The notes beneath the pieces were generated by a model. It ran no database searches, was not told where the DNA came from, and saw only the letters and a program-made list of their open reading frames with translations. Shown piece after piece: positions 1 to 13,149 of a stretch of 64,000 nt of DNA. The first letter of the stretch is position 1. Each line of letters begins with the position of its first letter. The DNA is from Phocoena phocoena (lineage: Eukaryota > Chordata > Mammalia > Artiodactyla > Phocoenidae). The stretch spans positions 48,028,522 to 48,092,521 of the forward strand of contig NC_089232.1 of the NCBI RefSeq assembly GCF_963924675.1, read 5' to 3'. The position numbers were made by a program, and so were the translations under genes.

Positions 1-904
1 AGTTGAGTCATGGAGGTATGGTAGAGAAGTACTGATTCTAAAAATTGGAAACAATTGAACATGAATGCAAAAGGGAACCTGAAAGATACAACTGGAGAAA
101 CAGATAAGGGTCAAGGTGAGGAAAAGCCTCAAGGAACAAAATAAAATTGGCTTTTTAGAAAGATTCCTCTGGCAAGAGAACAGATTTGAGGAATGCAAAG
201 AAAAAGATAAGTGGCAAAGCAGCTATGATTTAGTCAAGAAAGACATTGAGGCCTTATGGTTTTGTCTTAGCATGAGAGATGGAGAAGAGTGAATAGATTT
301 GCTACGTCCTAAGGACTTGGGTTCAGCAGGACTTGACTGATGAGATGTACGAGTCAGAGTGAGACTGAAGTCATGACTGACTCTCAGGCTTCCATCCTAA
401 GTCTCTAGGTGGATGGTGTCATTCATCAGTACAGCATGGATTAATGAAGAGAAAGTGGGGGTGGAGAAGAAATGGAAGGAAAAATACCCTGGTTTCCACT
501 TCAGTTCATGAATACAGCCAGTCAGCTATTTTTAATATTCACCTGTAACTCTGTCCTTGTGCCATCTACAAATATGATTTACATCCACTTGGTGATGTTT
601 TTAAAAAATTGATACAATTGTAAAAGAGAAGAGAGTCATCAGAATGCTGCAAGGAACCACACTTCAATAGCCACTGTTAGGTCAGTCTGAATTCACTGTA
701 TAGTAACATTCAGCCAGCTTTGACTCTGTAGTATTAGCCAGATCATATTTCTCCACATATTTCAAAATATATCTTAAAATATTTGTCAAATGCCTTGCTC
801 ATACATTTAATAATTTAATATACTCTGTCTAAATTATGAAACAGTATTGGGATAGTTATTTGTATTTAGTAGTGGTAAATGTTTAAGTGTTTAATTCACT
901 TGCT
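1..904. other. Unique non-coding sequence
   Basis: AT-rich sequence with stops in all frames at short intervals. I recognise no gene, exon or repeat family here. Confidence 0.5.
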
Positions 905-1290
905 CTTCCACTTCAATAAATACACTTATTCGGTGCACTCTGTGTGTAAGATTCTGTGCAAAGCTTTCTGTGGAACATAAATATATATTCCATGCTTATA
1001 ACTATGTAAGAAATAAAATGTAGTGACCACACAGGAGAATAAGAGATTCATTCTTACTAGAAGAACAAAAGAAAGTTCCTGGAAGATATAGTAGTTGAGC
1101 TGGAAGAGGTGAGGAATGAGGATAGACTTACTAGGGAGTGGAGCACTTGGAAGAAAGAACAGCATGATCAAAAACATTGAAACAGCATCGTGCCAAGCAT
1201 GACGTGATGTGACTAAAACGCAGATATGGCTGGATGGGAGATTTAGAATCAAGGAACTGGTAGCATTCTGGTCCAAAGCTACAGTTATTT
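905..1290 (+). repeat. Possible ancient interspersed repeat relic
   Basis: The stretch resembles a widespread old mammalian repeat that reads 'volume of body text, then AACAGCATG...CAAAG', here seen as 'gaacagcatgatcaaaaaca' with a purine-rich lead-in. A minus-strand open frame of 135 codons (926-1333) crosses it but resembles no protein I know and is probably chance. Family assignment (L2/L3-like LINE) is uncertain. Confidence 0.3.
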
Positions 1291-1472
1291 TTAGTTGAAT
1301 TTGAATGTATAGGGCAGGGTGTGCACTCTCCATATTTCCAGAGTCTCTGTAACTCCCTATTGTGTGCCCTAAGCAGATTTACACATTGATATTTCTTACC
1401 CGGTGCCTTAGATATCTGGTTTATGACCTTACATTTAGAAGTTTACTTAGCAGTCAGTATATTGCCAAAGAA

Positions 1473-1479
1473 TGTGTGT

Positions 1480-1511
<32 letters not shown>

Positions 1512-1512
1512 A
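1473..1512. repeat. (TG)n microsatellite
   Basis: About 20 TG units, interrupted twice by C (tgcg), followed by a short G run. A simple dinucleotide repeat of the kind often polymorphic in mammals. Confidence 0.95.
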
Positions 1513-3239
1513 TGGGGGGGTGCCAGTTATCAGAGCCTTACTTTAGAAAGACATATTAATGGAAGACTGGACTGCAAATTATAGTGTTGAAGAAGGATGG
1601 GATCATTAGAGGAAGGTAAATGAGTTAGGCATTTGTAAAAATGGTTCAGGTAACGGATCCTGAACGATTATGATTATAATTGAGAAAAGGAAGGAGGGAT
1701 CAGATATGAAAAACTAGATTCAAAACTTCTTCAGGGCATAGGGACTTCAAGATAGCATTTCCTAAATGTCAAGACCTAGTATAAAGAGAGTGGGGCTACA
1801 AGAAAGCCTAGGCTGAAAGTCACTGGCTTTATTTTATTCTGAGTACTTTGGCCTGGGCACCCTGCTTTGTTTCCTTTTTTGAGTCAAATTGCTATTATGA
1901 AACAAACTGTATTCTTCAGTTCTAAATTTCACAGAACTATACAAGGCCAATGGATTTCAGGTGATGCATTATGAAGTCTAAGGGTTCTGAGTAGGCACCT
2001 CAGGACCACCACTGAGGGTTAAGAGCACAGAGAGGGGAGGACATCAAAGTCTCTGCCCTGAATCCAGTAGGGTACCAAAGCCTTTTATCTGTTTTAATAT
2101 TGAGCTTTCTTCAGGATTTTGTATAAAGAAAGAGTCTCTTATTTTAAAACGTTTGAAAACTACTACTAGAGGTTATTAATCTCAGGGCTATGGCCAGCAT
2201 TTCAGATCTTTTCCTTTTGAGTTTGTGGATGACATTAAAACACTCCAAGTCCTCTTGCTTCAAAAGAATAGATCATACAAATTCAATTTTACCATAAAAG
2301 TACCATGGAGCAATCATTTAGCCCCGTGGTGAGCATCTCTGGCCTTTGCCAGCATAGCTCCCTTATCCTAAGGCCACAGTGAGAGGAGAGATTTTTAAGT
2401 TTTCACAACTAAATGTGAGACTTTCCATTGAGAGGAGATAGAAGAAAACTTGAGACATTAATTTTTACAAGCAATAAAACGTTTTCATATATTTTTCTCC
2501 ATTTCTATTTGTTTCTGTTGCTATTTGTGAACCAAGTTTTATTTTGTGTTACAATCCACAGAATAATTATTTAAAACATCCATAGAGTGTATTAGGAGGT
2601 ACTATGACATAGTAGTATATTAAATGTCACCACAAATAAAAACACAAAATACTTCTATCTTTATAAAAATGCAGTTGCCTCCAAGACAATCAACCCCATG
2701 GAAACAGTTATCACTCAAAGCTTTGTTTGAACCAGATTAATGTCTTTTTATAGTTAGATTGAATTCAACCTCTATATGGTTTAGGTTAAATAGTTGTCAT
2801 TTGGTCAACAGTGCTAAAGTCAGAGATAGTTAAAATTTAGGTTGGCATCATCTGGGTGGTGAATCCCTAGAGAAGCGAGAAAAGAAAGAGAAAGAAGTGT
2901 CCCCAAACTCATTTCAATATCATATTTGTTTTAGTTTATGTTTTTGTTTTTTTTTTTAAGTTACAGCCCTGTCTAAATAAAAATAGCTTTATTCTTATTT
3001 ATCTTGCTGCTGTAAAATAATATATTGATACTGGGTGGGAATATATACTTAGTATATAAATAATATTATTATAATTTTCTATTTTTCTCAGCAGCCCCAT
3101 CTTTTATTCATAAATACTTGTTTATGATTTGTAAAGACACTTCTCCAACTTTACTGTCTTTCTTTATCCTCTTCAAATAATACCAGCAGTTCTGATTGAG
3201 GTGAAGTTATAGATTAATACATTGAATCAGTACATTAAT
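1513..3239. other. Unique non-coding sequence
   Basis: No gene or recognised repeat seen. It contains a poly-T run near 2948-2960. Confidence 0.5.
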
Positions 3240-3400
3240 TTTCAACTTTTAAAACACTTCCTTATCTGTTATCTCATGTACCTGAGTTCAAGGGACAACA
3301 ATATTTGATTCCCTTCGGCAGATGAGAAAACATAACTGAGATGGTAACTTTCCTAAATTATAGGGTGATGGCTGAGTCAGAAATGGATAGTGATCCTGAA
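3240..3400 (-). repeat. MIR SINE relic
   Basis: Shows the MIR core in reverse orientation: a 'ttatctcatgtacctg' segment, then 'cagatgagaaaacataactgag', matching the conserved MIR region for 'cagatgaggaaactgaggc'. The copy is diverged and partial. Confidence 0.55.
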
Positions 3401-4529
3401 GTTTCCAGCCTAAGGCCAAGCTATACTGTTCATGGGCTTTGAGGATGGAGGAATACATGGCCAGCACTCCTGAATTATCCTGTGTCTCAGGAGATCAGAA
3501 GATGTATTATTTCTCAATAAACCCAGTGCTGTTCCGCAAACTTATTAGAAAACAAAATTAACTGATACCGAATTGTTTTGCTGGCACTATTTTCCAAGGT
3601 GAGCTAAAATGAGTTCTGGTTTGGAGTCATGAAAATCTTTCTTTTATAATATGTGTGTAGGTCTAGTACTTAAACATCAATGTCCCACTCCCTTTTGTTC
3701 CTGAGAAACCTTGTTTTTGTTCTCATTCCGTTCTAAACTCAGAATATGATTCAGCATCCTTGTGTGTGTGTGTATGTGTCTACTTTTACTTCAGTGGTTC
3801 TTGTAAGCAAAATGGTTAAATGTTTTGGTATGAATATTGCTAAGAATAAACTATTTTTCTTTGTCTTGCCCATCTGGTTGAAGAGTTTCTAGATACTGAT
3901 GAATGAATTAATGATATTTAAGATTCGTCATGATCTAATAAAGTCTTCCATCTCAGTGGTCAGTTGAGGTTATGCTCTTCCACAGGAAAAAAAGAGCATA
4001 TTCTTATACTTATTTCCTGAATCTAATGGCTCTAACCTGCTTTTTGAGAACCACAACATTTTCCAACTAGGTTCTGGGTTAGTATTGAAGTAAGGAATGC
4101 TCTGTTCATGGATCTGCGAGTGACAGCATATGAGAGGTCGTTTAATCCTTTAGTGTCTTCTGTTTGCAATGCATATTGTAATGACAGATGAAAACCTTCT
4201 GTGAACAGTTTGAAATCCTAAAAGAAGACAGTTTGATGAATATAAATTAGCAATAGTATTGCCATATTCACATTTACTAGAGGATATGGGGACTATGGGA
4301 AATTTCTTTGGTTTGTTTTGTGATCTGTTTTGGGTTACCTAGTTGTCCAAATTGCATTTTCTTTATAGTGTTCCACTGAACAGTTGTTGAACTTTCCTTT
4401 TAAGAACATAAAATTTATTCAGAGTTACTTAGTGAAATAGTTTCACGCATGTTAATTTTCTACTAGAACCCCAGGTAAGGAACATGGAAAAACATAATTA
4501 GTTCCTTCATCTTTGTTTTCTTTATTGCA
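3401..4529. other. Unique non-coding sequence
   Basis: No gene seen. A short (TG)n tract lies at about 3761-3778. No other repeat recognised. Confidence 0.5.
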
Positions 4530-4830
4530 TATTAATTCATTCAAGACACTCAACTCAAAATTTATGAAACCCCCTCCTATGGGCTCAGGAGAACTGGAAA
4601 ATAAGCAGAACAAGGTCATGGTAGTTACATTTTAATGGTGGGAAAAAGCATTAAAGAAATACATAGTGTGTCATATGGTGACACATTTTATGGAGAAGAA
4701 TAAAACAGTGAGTGGGACATGGGAGTACACAGATGAGAAACAGAACTGTAATTTTTATGGAGGTTTGTCAGAGAAGACCCTCATTTGTATGACATTTGAG
4801 AAGAGACCTGAAACGGGGTGGGGGGGATTC
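4530..4830 (+). repeat. Ancient LINE-like relic, family uncertain
   Basis: Reads like a common old mammalian repeat: 'ggtcatggtagttacattt' followed by 'tcatatggtgacaca...tatggagaagaataaaacag' and 'gacatttgagaagagacctg'. I know this order of phrases from ancient interspersed repeats but cannot name the family with confidence (L2/L3-like). Two overlapping open frames of 78 and 91 codons cross it and look like chance. Confidence 0.45.
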
Positions 4831-4879
4831 AATATGTGTTCAATCCTTTTGTTTCTTAGGAAAAATGTCTCTTTCCTTT

Positions 4880-5250
4880 CTACCTCCAGAGGTCCTTCCT
4901 AATCCATCATCACATCATTCTTACACTATTTTATTCCTCCCAGCTGCTGTAGCTGGTTTCTCTTCTTATGGCTCCCCGTCTCTAGCTTATATGGTGTCAT
5001 GGATGCCCTTGCTCAGAAATGTACAGTTGTTCCCTATTGCCTGTTATATGAATTCCCCCACATTATTATAGTAATTTGTAAGAGCCTTATTTATCCAGTA
5101 TTTTTATGTATAATCCTTTCTCCTAGCAAGTAGGTTTCTTCACTGTGTCCTGAGTAAACCATGCTCATTTCTAATTCTGTTCTCTTATATCCTTCTTCCC
5201 ACCTGAAATGCCATCTCTTTTCTAAATATTTGTTTCCCTAAGCCTAGGGT
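4880..5250 (+). repeat. Possible L2 LINE relic
   Basis: Pyrimidine-rich text resembling the 3' part of L2 in the forward direction ('cttcccacctgaaatgcca', 'tcctagcaagtag'). The match is weak, and it could instead be unique sequence. Confidence 0.25.
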
Positions 5251-7866
5251 TTGATTAATTGATAGTGACAGATACAGTTTATTATAAAACAAGTAAAACT
5301 ATTTCAGATCTGGTATCCTCAACTGGAAGCTTATCCCAAGTACACAGTAGGCTTTTACAACTACTGTCCTAAAAGGTTGAGTTCCCAGATATTTTCTCTT
5401 CCATTGGAGAGTTGGAGGGTGATGAGTTGGAATGAGGTGTGGTGAGGGTTGAGGATTTAGAGAATTGGGATCCATCACGCATTTGCAAATCCAACTTGTT
5501 CTTGTGAACACTAGTCCCTTAGGCTGACCCCTGTCACTCAGGGGGAAACAGAAGTTCAGAAAGGTTGAGTTCCTTGTCATTGACCATGGAGACATGTTAT
5601 TTTTTAAATTTGTATTGCCTAGTATTCCCTTTATAACATGCATTTTACTCTAGATTTCCTAATTCTCTGATCAAGTTATGATTAGGCACTTTATTTGCAC
5701 AAAAAAATTCCATACAGGTAGCTTTCATGTCTCATCCTTTCAGTCATTATATGTTTTTAATATACCTCTATGTGCCTAATATGAGAGTACATCTTCTGTA
5801 TCTTGCATGACACCTAATACACTGCTATAGTGTGTGTTTAAAAACCCTTGCTGATTGCTTTGATGTGGAAAGCTTTAGAAAGCTGACATTTATGCTTCTT
5901 AAACTGCGGTTCATATATTTGACTTAATTTGCCAGATATCAAAGCTTCTATAACATCACCTACATGGGGTTATGTCAAGCAAAAATGCTGTAAACAAGAA
6001 CATAGAAGTGATTTGTGTGGTCTCCTGTCACCTTTTTTTCTCAGGCTTTCCACAGATTTCTTTAATGCATCCTGCAAAAGTTTAGAAAAAACAAGCTCAG
6101 CATATCTTCAAAGAGGACTTCGGTATAATTTCTACCTTTTTTAAATGTTTTTTTTGTATTTTTGTTTTTTTTCTTCTTTGGTAATATTTTTATTTTACAG
6201 GGCTAGCCTTACACAGAAATATAAACTCCGGGGAAGCAGGACCCACATCTAATGCTGGCAGGGAAATAAGGAAATAAGGCCTTGAAATGAGGCAGAGGGG
6301 AGCCTTGGGATTTAAATAAACACAGTGTACTATTGATACAGAGACACACCTTTTAAGACGCATCCCACCTTACTTTGTTTACCACTGTAAAAGCATTTAA
6401 TGTTGTTGCTGCGATCAGTTTTACCTAAGAAGAATTTTCAGTTGTACTGCATCAGAGGTTCCAGTGATGAGCACTTCTGAAATTACAGTAGAATCCTACT
6501 AATTCAGATGATTGATGTGGAGATTTGCTGCAGATGCTTGAATTTTGTGGGCTTAGAAGTATGTGAAAAATCAGGATTAAAAGTCAACCCACTGCTCCAG
6601 AATATGGTTCATATGTTTTGGTGACTGTAGTTTAATTTTAATTATTTATGTCTCTGCTGAATAGTCCTTTGGCAAATGCTCCACAGAAAATACATCATCA
6701 CCTTTTTTTTCAGGTGTGTCTGCATTCAGAATTCTTAACTCCCTGACAGGTATTTCTTTGAGTCATCTATATTAAGAAATAATTTTCAGTCTGTCTACAA
6801 GAATCCAAAATTTGCTTTCCAAAACGGATACCATATTTGAAATCCGGTATGACTCCTTACACATTTAATATGCTGAACTGAAAGCTTTCATAGAGATCTG
6901 TTTTTTTTGTTTTATCTTGTAGGCATAAGAAAACTAAACAATTTACTCTTTAAACTATATTTTGCTCTTAATATCCTCCATCAATATAAAATGTATTTTA
7001 TATTTATTTAAATATATTTAAATATACTTTCTAAGCATTAGCTTCTGGAGAATAACTTATAAATGTGTTCTTTATAATCAATTAATTTTATAAGTAAATT
7101 AAACCTTTTAAATAAGTGGGAATCGCAGTTTTTAAATGATTCATTGGTAATTTCATAGAACATTGTACCAAAATTAATCACAGGAAGAACACAATGTCCT
7201 TTACCACTTATTTCCTCACACTCTAGGGACATATGCATCTGTTTTATTTGCCATTTCATAAAAATGTGTTGTAGCTCTTGGGAACCAAATATAGTATAGG
7301 ATCACCTAAAAAAATCTTTTGAAATGTTTTCCCTTTTCAGAATTAGAGAGATGAGGCATTCCCCCTCTTCTCTCATACATCATTTGAAAAATGTTCCAGA
7401 CAGAAGCCATAATTACCTGTATTTAAAAATGAAACTAATTAAAATCTTTGTGAGTTACATTGAAAGCAGTAAGAAAATGCTCTAAGTCTCTGTAAGGGCC
7501 AGTGTTCCAAGAGGAAATGAGCTCATATATAGCATAGAAAAATAAAAGAGAATAAGTTTAATGTGAAAGGATGTTCCAGTGAGAAATAGAAAGGCTGACA
7601 TAAAGTTACTGAAACATTTGACTGGATGAGACCAAAACTAACCAACTTAAGAGGAGGACTTTTTCTTCAAACTCAACAAGATTTCTAGACCGAAGGCAAA
7701 TCAAGTAATATTTGGAAATTATTGTGTGATCTTTCAAATCTAAACTAAACATGTCCAGTAATTTTCTAGTCAAAAGCTGGTAAAAGGTACACTCTTGCCT
7801 GCGCATCCAAGCCATTGTGATCACTTGTTATTACAGTTGTTTTTGTTTTTGCTGGCATCAGTGTTA
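5251..7866. other. Unique non-coding sequence
   Basis: About 2.6 kb with no recognised gene. A 114-codon minus-strand open frame at 5299-5643 has no familiar domain. AT-rich stretches lie at 6958-7030. No repeat family recognised. Confidence 0.5.
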
Positions 7867-8225
7867 CGAAGGAACAATTTATATATAATAAACGGCACCC
7901 ATTTAAAGTATACAATTTGATGAATTTTGACAGTTGTACACTTACAAAACCATATTATCATCAAGATACAGAGCATTTCCATTACTTCCAAAAAGTTATT
8001 TGTGCTCCTTTGTATAGTTCATTCCTCTGTATCCCCCTGGACCCGGGAAACCACTTATCTGCTTTTTGTCACTATAGATTAATATTCATTTTACATAAAA
8101 GGAATCACATAGTATGTGCTCTTCGTGTGAGGTTTCTTTTACTCTGCATAATGAATTTGATTCATTCATGTGTTTATCATATCAAGTTTACTACATTTTA
8201 TTGCTGAGTAGTAACAAACCTCGTT
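7867..8225 (-). mobile_element. L1M-type LINE-1 3' end fragment
   Basis: The plus strand carries the reverse complement of an old mammalian L1 3' region. Diagnostic text includes 'cacccatttaaagtataca', 'gatgaattttgacagttg', 'atagattaatattcatttta' and 'ttattgctgagtagta'. It is 5'-truncated and diverged. The 96-codon plus-strand frame (7917-8207) inside it is not a gene. Confidence 0.8.
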
Positions 8226-8462
8226 TTATATGTATGTTTTATTTCTTTACCTAAATCATATTTTTATTAATATTAATGGCTGCATTTTAAATTCTGTATA
8301 TCTTCCAAGCACCTAGAACAATCCTTTGCACATAGTTGAGACTGTTTGGTTGATTCATCTATCTGAAAATAGATGTTGGAAGGGGGTTTTAGAATGATCC
8401 TGGTATTAGTGGTATTCATTTTTGGAGAAATTGTTTGTGTTGGAAGTAGCAAAGTACGAGAT

Positions 8463-8670
8463 AATTTATTCAGCACTTACAACATGCTTGTTACAATACA
8501 AAGTTGTTTGGATGCATTGTCTCTTTTATCTCTATAACCAGTCCTATGTGGTGTTCACACTTGTATGCTGCTTTAGTAGGTGAAACAGGGATTAAGGAAC
8601 TTGACATTGAGTACACAAGCTGATAAGCTGTAGAGATGCTGGACTCCGAAGACACTGCTCTTAACCATGG
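8463..8670 (-). repeat. MIR SINE relic
   Basis: Order of MIR landmarks in reverse: 'attcagcacttacaacatg', 'gtgaaacagggattaagg', 'aagctgtagagatgctgg' and 'ctgctcttaacca'. The last corresponds to the tRNA-like head ('gtggttaagagca' in forward MIR). Diverged but nearly full length. Confidence 0.65.
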
Positions 8671-8884
8671 TACCCCATTTCAATCAGAAAAAAGAAAAGT
8701 TGTTCCATCTTCCTCCTCTGCTCAAAGCACAGCAGCTTCTCCTCATTTCTTTCTAATTGAAATTGAACGCCCATACTATAGCTACAGGGCACATGTTATC
8801 TGTTTCCAAGTGAATTCTCAGGACTCCTGCTCTGTCTCCTGCACAGCGGCCTCTGTGCTGTTCCTCGGGCACATGACCCATGCT

Positions 8885-9234
8885 GTCATCCAAAGGCCTT
8901 GACTTAGCGCCCCTTTCACCCACCTCAGTACACTTGCTTGACTCACTCACATCTTTCAAGTCTTTGCTCACATTTTACCTCACTGAGGTCTACTCTGAAC
9001 CTTTCTTTTAACTATTGCACCCCTCTACCCCTCACCTCCTGCCCTCCCAGTCCCTTCTACCCTTATGTTTTCCCTTTATTTTCTCCATAGCACCTCCTAT
9101 TTTCTCACATATACATGAATTACTCATTTTATTAAGTTTAATGATTGTTGTCTGTCTCTGCAGAATATAATCCCCACAAGAGCAGGTATCGTTGCTGGTG
9201 TTACCTGATTTATCCCAAATGTCTGGAACAATGT
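8885..9234 (+). repeat. L2 LINE 3' fragment, proximal part
   Basis: Forward-oriented L2 landmarks: 'caagtctttgctcacattt', 'cctcactgaggtctactctg', 'ttattttctccatagcacc' and 'gtctgtctctgcagaatata'. The copy is interrupted at about 9235 by an LTR and resumes at about 9578. Confidence 0.75.
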
Positions 9235-9577
9235 TGTCTTAGTTCAGGCTTCGATAATGATTACCATAGACTGGGTGACTTAACAAACATCTGTTTCTCA
9301 CATTTCTGGAGTTGAGGTAGTCCCAGGTCAAGGTGCTGACAGATTTGATGTCTGGTGAGGATCTACTTTCTGGTTTGTAGGTGGTAATCTTCTCATTGTT
9401 TCTTCACTGCAGAGAGAGAGCAAACTCTCTTGTCTCTTCTTATAAGGGCACTAATGCCATTCATGAGGATTCCACCTCATGATCTAATCACCTCCCAGAG
9501 GCCCCACCTCCTAATACATTGTGGGTTAGCATTCACGTATATGAATTTTGAGAGGACGCAAACATTTGGTCCATAAT
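9235..9577 (-). mobile_element. MaLR-type (MLT1/MST-like) solo LTR
   Basis: Begins 'tgtcttagttcaggcttcg' and continues with 'accatagactgggtgactta', 'ttctcacatttctggagtt', 'cttataagggcactaatgcc' and 'cacctcctaatacattg'. This is the reverse complement of an old mammalian apparent LTR-retrotransposon LTR. No internal gag or pol sequence is attached, so it is a solitary LTR. It sits inside an L2 copy. Subfamily not determined. Confidence 0.7.
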
Positions 9578-9625
9578 AAGTGCCTTACACATAATAAGTT
9601 CCCAATAAAAGTGTTTATGATATGA
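9578..9625 (+). repeat. L2 LINE 3' terminus, distal part
   Basis: The phrase 'gtgccttacacataataag' followed by 'cccaataaaagtgttt' is the L2 3' terminus. It continues the L2 copy broken by the LTR at 9235-9577. Confidence 0.65.
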
Positions 9626-12398
9626 GCTGGGATATTTTTGGTCTTCTTCTCCTACCAACTAATTTTTCTTCTCAGAAGAAATGGCATTAAGCAATAGTTG
9701 GATGACTTAGGGACAAGGTGAAAGAATATAAACATTGATATCCAGCTCTATAAGAGGAGTCAGTGAAGAATAAGAAGTAGCTTCTCACTCTAATACCCTC
9801 TATAGTCTTTTATCTCCTTTATATCTTATTAGTTCATAATACAGTGATTTCCTGGATTGCTTCTTAGAACTGGAAGTACCTGGGAGAGTTTTGCAGTAAC
9901 TTGGCCCAAAAGTCCCAACTTTGGGACTTTGGAGCGTTGTGGACCAAATGCATTTCACATGGGTTTTGAATTTGAATGGCTTTAGATGAAACTTCCTATC
10001 AAAGCAGTCTTTTGTCTTAATCCACTCTGACTTATTCAGTTTGATGTCTGACCCAGCACATTGTCAACTAGATTGCCTCTAATACAACATCTTTATTTTA
10101 GGGAAGAGAAACTAGATAAATGAAGCATGTTGCCTACAATGAAATGATGATTTAGAGCCATTTCCCCTGAATGAAAAAAAATTCAGTATTGTTGAAGCAC
10201 TTACCAATCAATTAGAGAAAAGATTAAATAGAAAATATCATCATTCTGCCCTTTTAACTCACCTTTTTATTGAATTTCCTGCTTAACACCCATAAAATGG
10301 CTCATTGTTTGTGGTCATTTAGGCTCAGAGAAGGTGCGCCTTCTTTCAGCATCATAAATTTCTCTTAAATGATCTGCGAGGAGATCATTTAAGAAAAGCT
10401 TCCATTAAACTTGGTGAAGGGAAAAGTGAACGAATCATTTGTTATTTACTCTTGTGGTAATTCATTTGTAGTGGGAACCCTATTCAAAGTCAAAATAATT
10501 TATTTACTGGCTTTTCATGTTATTTTCTTTAAAAGCAGTAGGGATTACATTTGATGTACATGTGGGGATAGGAATAACATGAAGGAATAATAGTATCATT
10601 TCATATTTCTAGGAAGAATATAATCTTGGAGGAAGGCCAAGAAACTTTCGTTTCCTAGTCAGAAAAGTATCAGATTGCTATTTTGAGCCATACTGGCATA
10701 TAATTTATCCCTTTAAACAAAAATTCCACTGCCAGATTTTATTTCAATTAATTAAAAAATGTAAAACAGCCTTTCTCAAATGATATCCTCTTCTAGTTGA
10801 TTGAATAGGAGAAAATATCCTTTTTGGTAATATTTTAGTGCCGAGGTAATTGCTATATGTTATATAACCACACAGGGAGTCCACCATTATATTAGCAGTT
10901 ATTTTTACATTACTTTGTATGGACAGTGATGGTAGATATTTTTCATGTTCAACGAGCCTTAGAGACTATAAACTTACACGGTAAAATGTTGCCCATATTA
11001 TTCCAACCATTTCTGTGTGTACAGAAAATATTAATTAAATGTTTTTGCTTCTGTGAAAAACGTGTGGAAAATAGGAAGTTCCACATGACTAATCAGGGTG
11101 AAATCTTGAACTGTTCTTCCAATTGACTTTAATTCTCTCTGCTGAAAGTAAAGAACGATTACTGACAATCTCCCCAATTTCATTTGTCAAAACTCTGAGA
11201 ATGAGTCAAGATTTTAATAAATTAAGTGTTGGAAAATCCCCAAGGATGTATAAAGTACCATGGAAATCCTCATTAATAAATTAAAGTACTTTTGTTTACT
11301 GAAAGTCATTCTACTTTTGGGAATGTATACTCGGACTTATATTTATGTTACTATAATTATAATGCTTTCCTACATAATCAAGAATGATGCTATCAATTCA
11401 ATAAAAATAAAAATCACATGGTAAAGATTTGTGCTACACTAACATTTTATTTATATGACATGGGGTCATCTCAGATGTAAGAAAAGCTTCTAAGAAGTAT
11501 CTTCTGGTCTTTTAATAATTAAACAATTTAGATGAGACAATTAAACTAAATCCTATATCAAACCCTATAAAAAAGTGTTCTAGTGAGGTTGCCTTCTATA
11601 CTGAGGGTCTCAAAAAAATTTTACACAAATGTCAAATGTTTTATTATGAGAAAGCCCCTTTTAGTATTCAAGTAGAACAGATTTGACAATAAAATGTTTG
11701 TCTTTTTGGCATTAGTCAAACTGTCAATACATGAAAGAGTTTCAGTAATGCATTAATCTACTCTAAATTAATAGATATTCACATGTACATCCATAAGCAT
11801 ATGTATGTCACTTGAGTCCCCCAGGGGACAGATGCTCAGATGTAGTTAGAGCTACAAAAAGCTGTTGAGGAGTAACAACTGTGAAAGATAAATTAGGAAA
11901 GGAACAGGATGAGTGGTGGGGGCCCCTAAACACAATACAGATCTGATTCTCAGCCAACTCTGTGGAGTGCTCTGGAGCAAAGATGGCTCATTAGAGGAGT
12001 TCCTAGGTAGGTAGAAATGGCCAGGCCCCAATAGCCCACTGCCCTATGAATGCTTACTCATTGGCTAGGGGCTGCCCCAGAGAGCATGGCCTCAGCAGAT
12101 CCTGAAGGTGCTAATTGTTGGGGGTTGTCAGCTAACTGTACTTCTTGCAGCTGAATAGTATGTTGTAGGAAGGGACACTGCGTGACATATGGTGACTGGC
12201 ACACCTTCATAGCTGTTCCAATGTGAAGTAAGTTTACATGCATATGTTTATGAGTAAATATATCTATGTATGCAATATGTCATGTATGGTTAAATACAGA
12301 ATGTTCATCTAATTCCTAGTAATATCTTAGATCCAATAGATCTTTAAAATTCATAGATTTTTCTCAATAATTTAAGAATTACATTTCAAGATAATTTT
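9626..12398. other. Unique non-coding sequence
   Basis: About 2.8 kb without recognised gene or repeat. It holds a perfect inverted repeat at 10364-10393 (listed separately). Small frames at 10926-11126 and 12058-12243 have no familiar features. Confidence 0.5.
10364..10393. repeat. Perfect inverted repeat (hairpin), 12-bp arms
   Basis: Arms cttaaatgatct (10364-10375) and agatcatttaag (10382-10393) are exact reverse complements around a 6-base loop, gcgagg. One further T:A pair extends the stem by one. It lies in unique DNA and is not part of a repeat I recognise. Confidence 0.9.
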
Positions 12399-12768
12399 TT
12401 TAAAGATTTTATCTTAAAAAAAATATTTATTTATGTAGTTATTTTTACCTGCATTGGGTCTTTGTTGTTGTGAGCAGGCTTTCTCTAGTTGTGGTGAGCA
12501 GGGGCTACTCTTAGTTGTGGTGTGCATGCTTCTCATTGCAGTGGCTTCTCTTGTTGCAGAGCACGGGCTCTAGGCGTGCAGGCTTCAGTAGTTGTGGCAC
12601 GCAGGCTCAGTAGTTGTGGCTCGCAGGCTCTAGAGTGCAAGCTCATTAGTTGTGGTGCACGGGCTTAGTTGCTCCACAGCATGTGGGATCCTCCAGGAGC
12701 AGGGCTCAAACCCATGTCCCCTGCATTGGCAGGCGGATTCCTAACCACTGCACCACTAGGGAAGTCTC
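12399..12768 (-). mobile_element. CHR-1/CHRL-type tRNA-derived SINE
   Basis: Long CHR subtype on the minus strand. The tail is at the left, the body contains several 'tagttgtgg' phrases, and the tRNA-like head ends 'cactagggaagtct'. It is flanked by a 13-bp target-site duplication, tcaagataatttt, at 12386-12398 and 12769-12781. The head comes from a tRNA with Pol III A and B box relics. The clean duplication shows this is a complete insertion made by LINE machinery. Confidence 0.9.
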
Positions 12769-13149
12769 TCAAGATAATTTTGAAAGATAAAAAAATTGCA
12801 ACTATCAAGCTAAGGCTGTATTATTGGAAAGTTCAGACTGATTAGGTGGCTCTGCCTCTGGTTAACTATAAACACTATTGCCTTTGTAAGGTCACCAAGT
12901 AAATTCTGCACCAACGTATATTATTTTTGAATAGGAAAAAAACATCCTTAGTTGTGAGGGATTAATGAATTGGGATACATAATGCAAAGAACTTGATATT
13001 ATCCAACCTTAGGAGATAGTGAACTCTCAGTTCCCAGTAACTGAGTAAAGACAGATTGCTATAAGAAGCAGTGCAACTTCTATCAATAATTATTCCTGAT
13101 ACTATATTTCCATTTTTAAGATGTCTTCACCTAGTGAAGTATGCCTAAT

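Noticed and set aside
926..1333. Minus-strand 135-codon frame
   Set aside because: No recognisable domain, no promoter or splice context, and it overlaps a probable old repeat.
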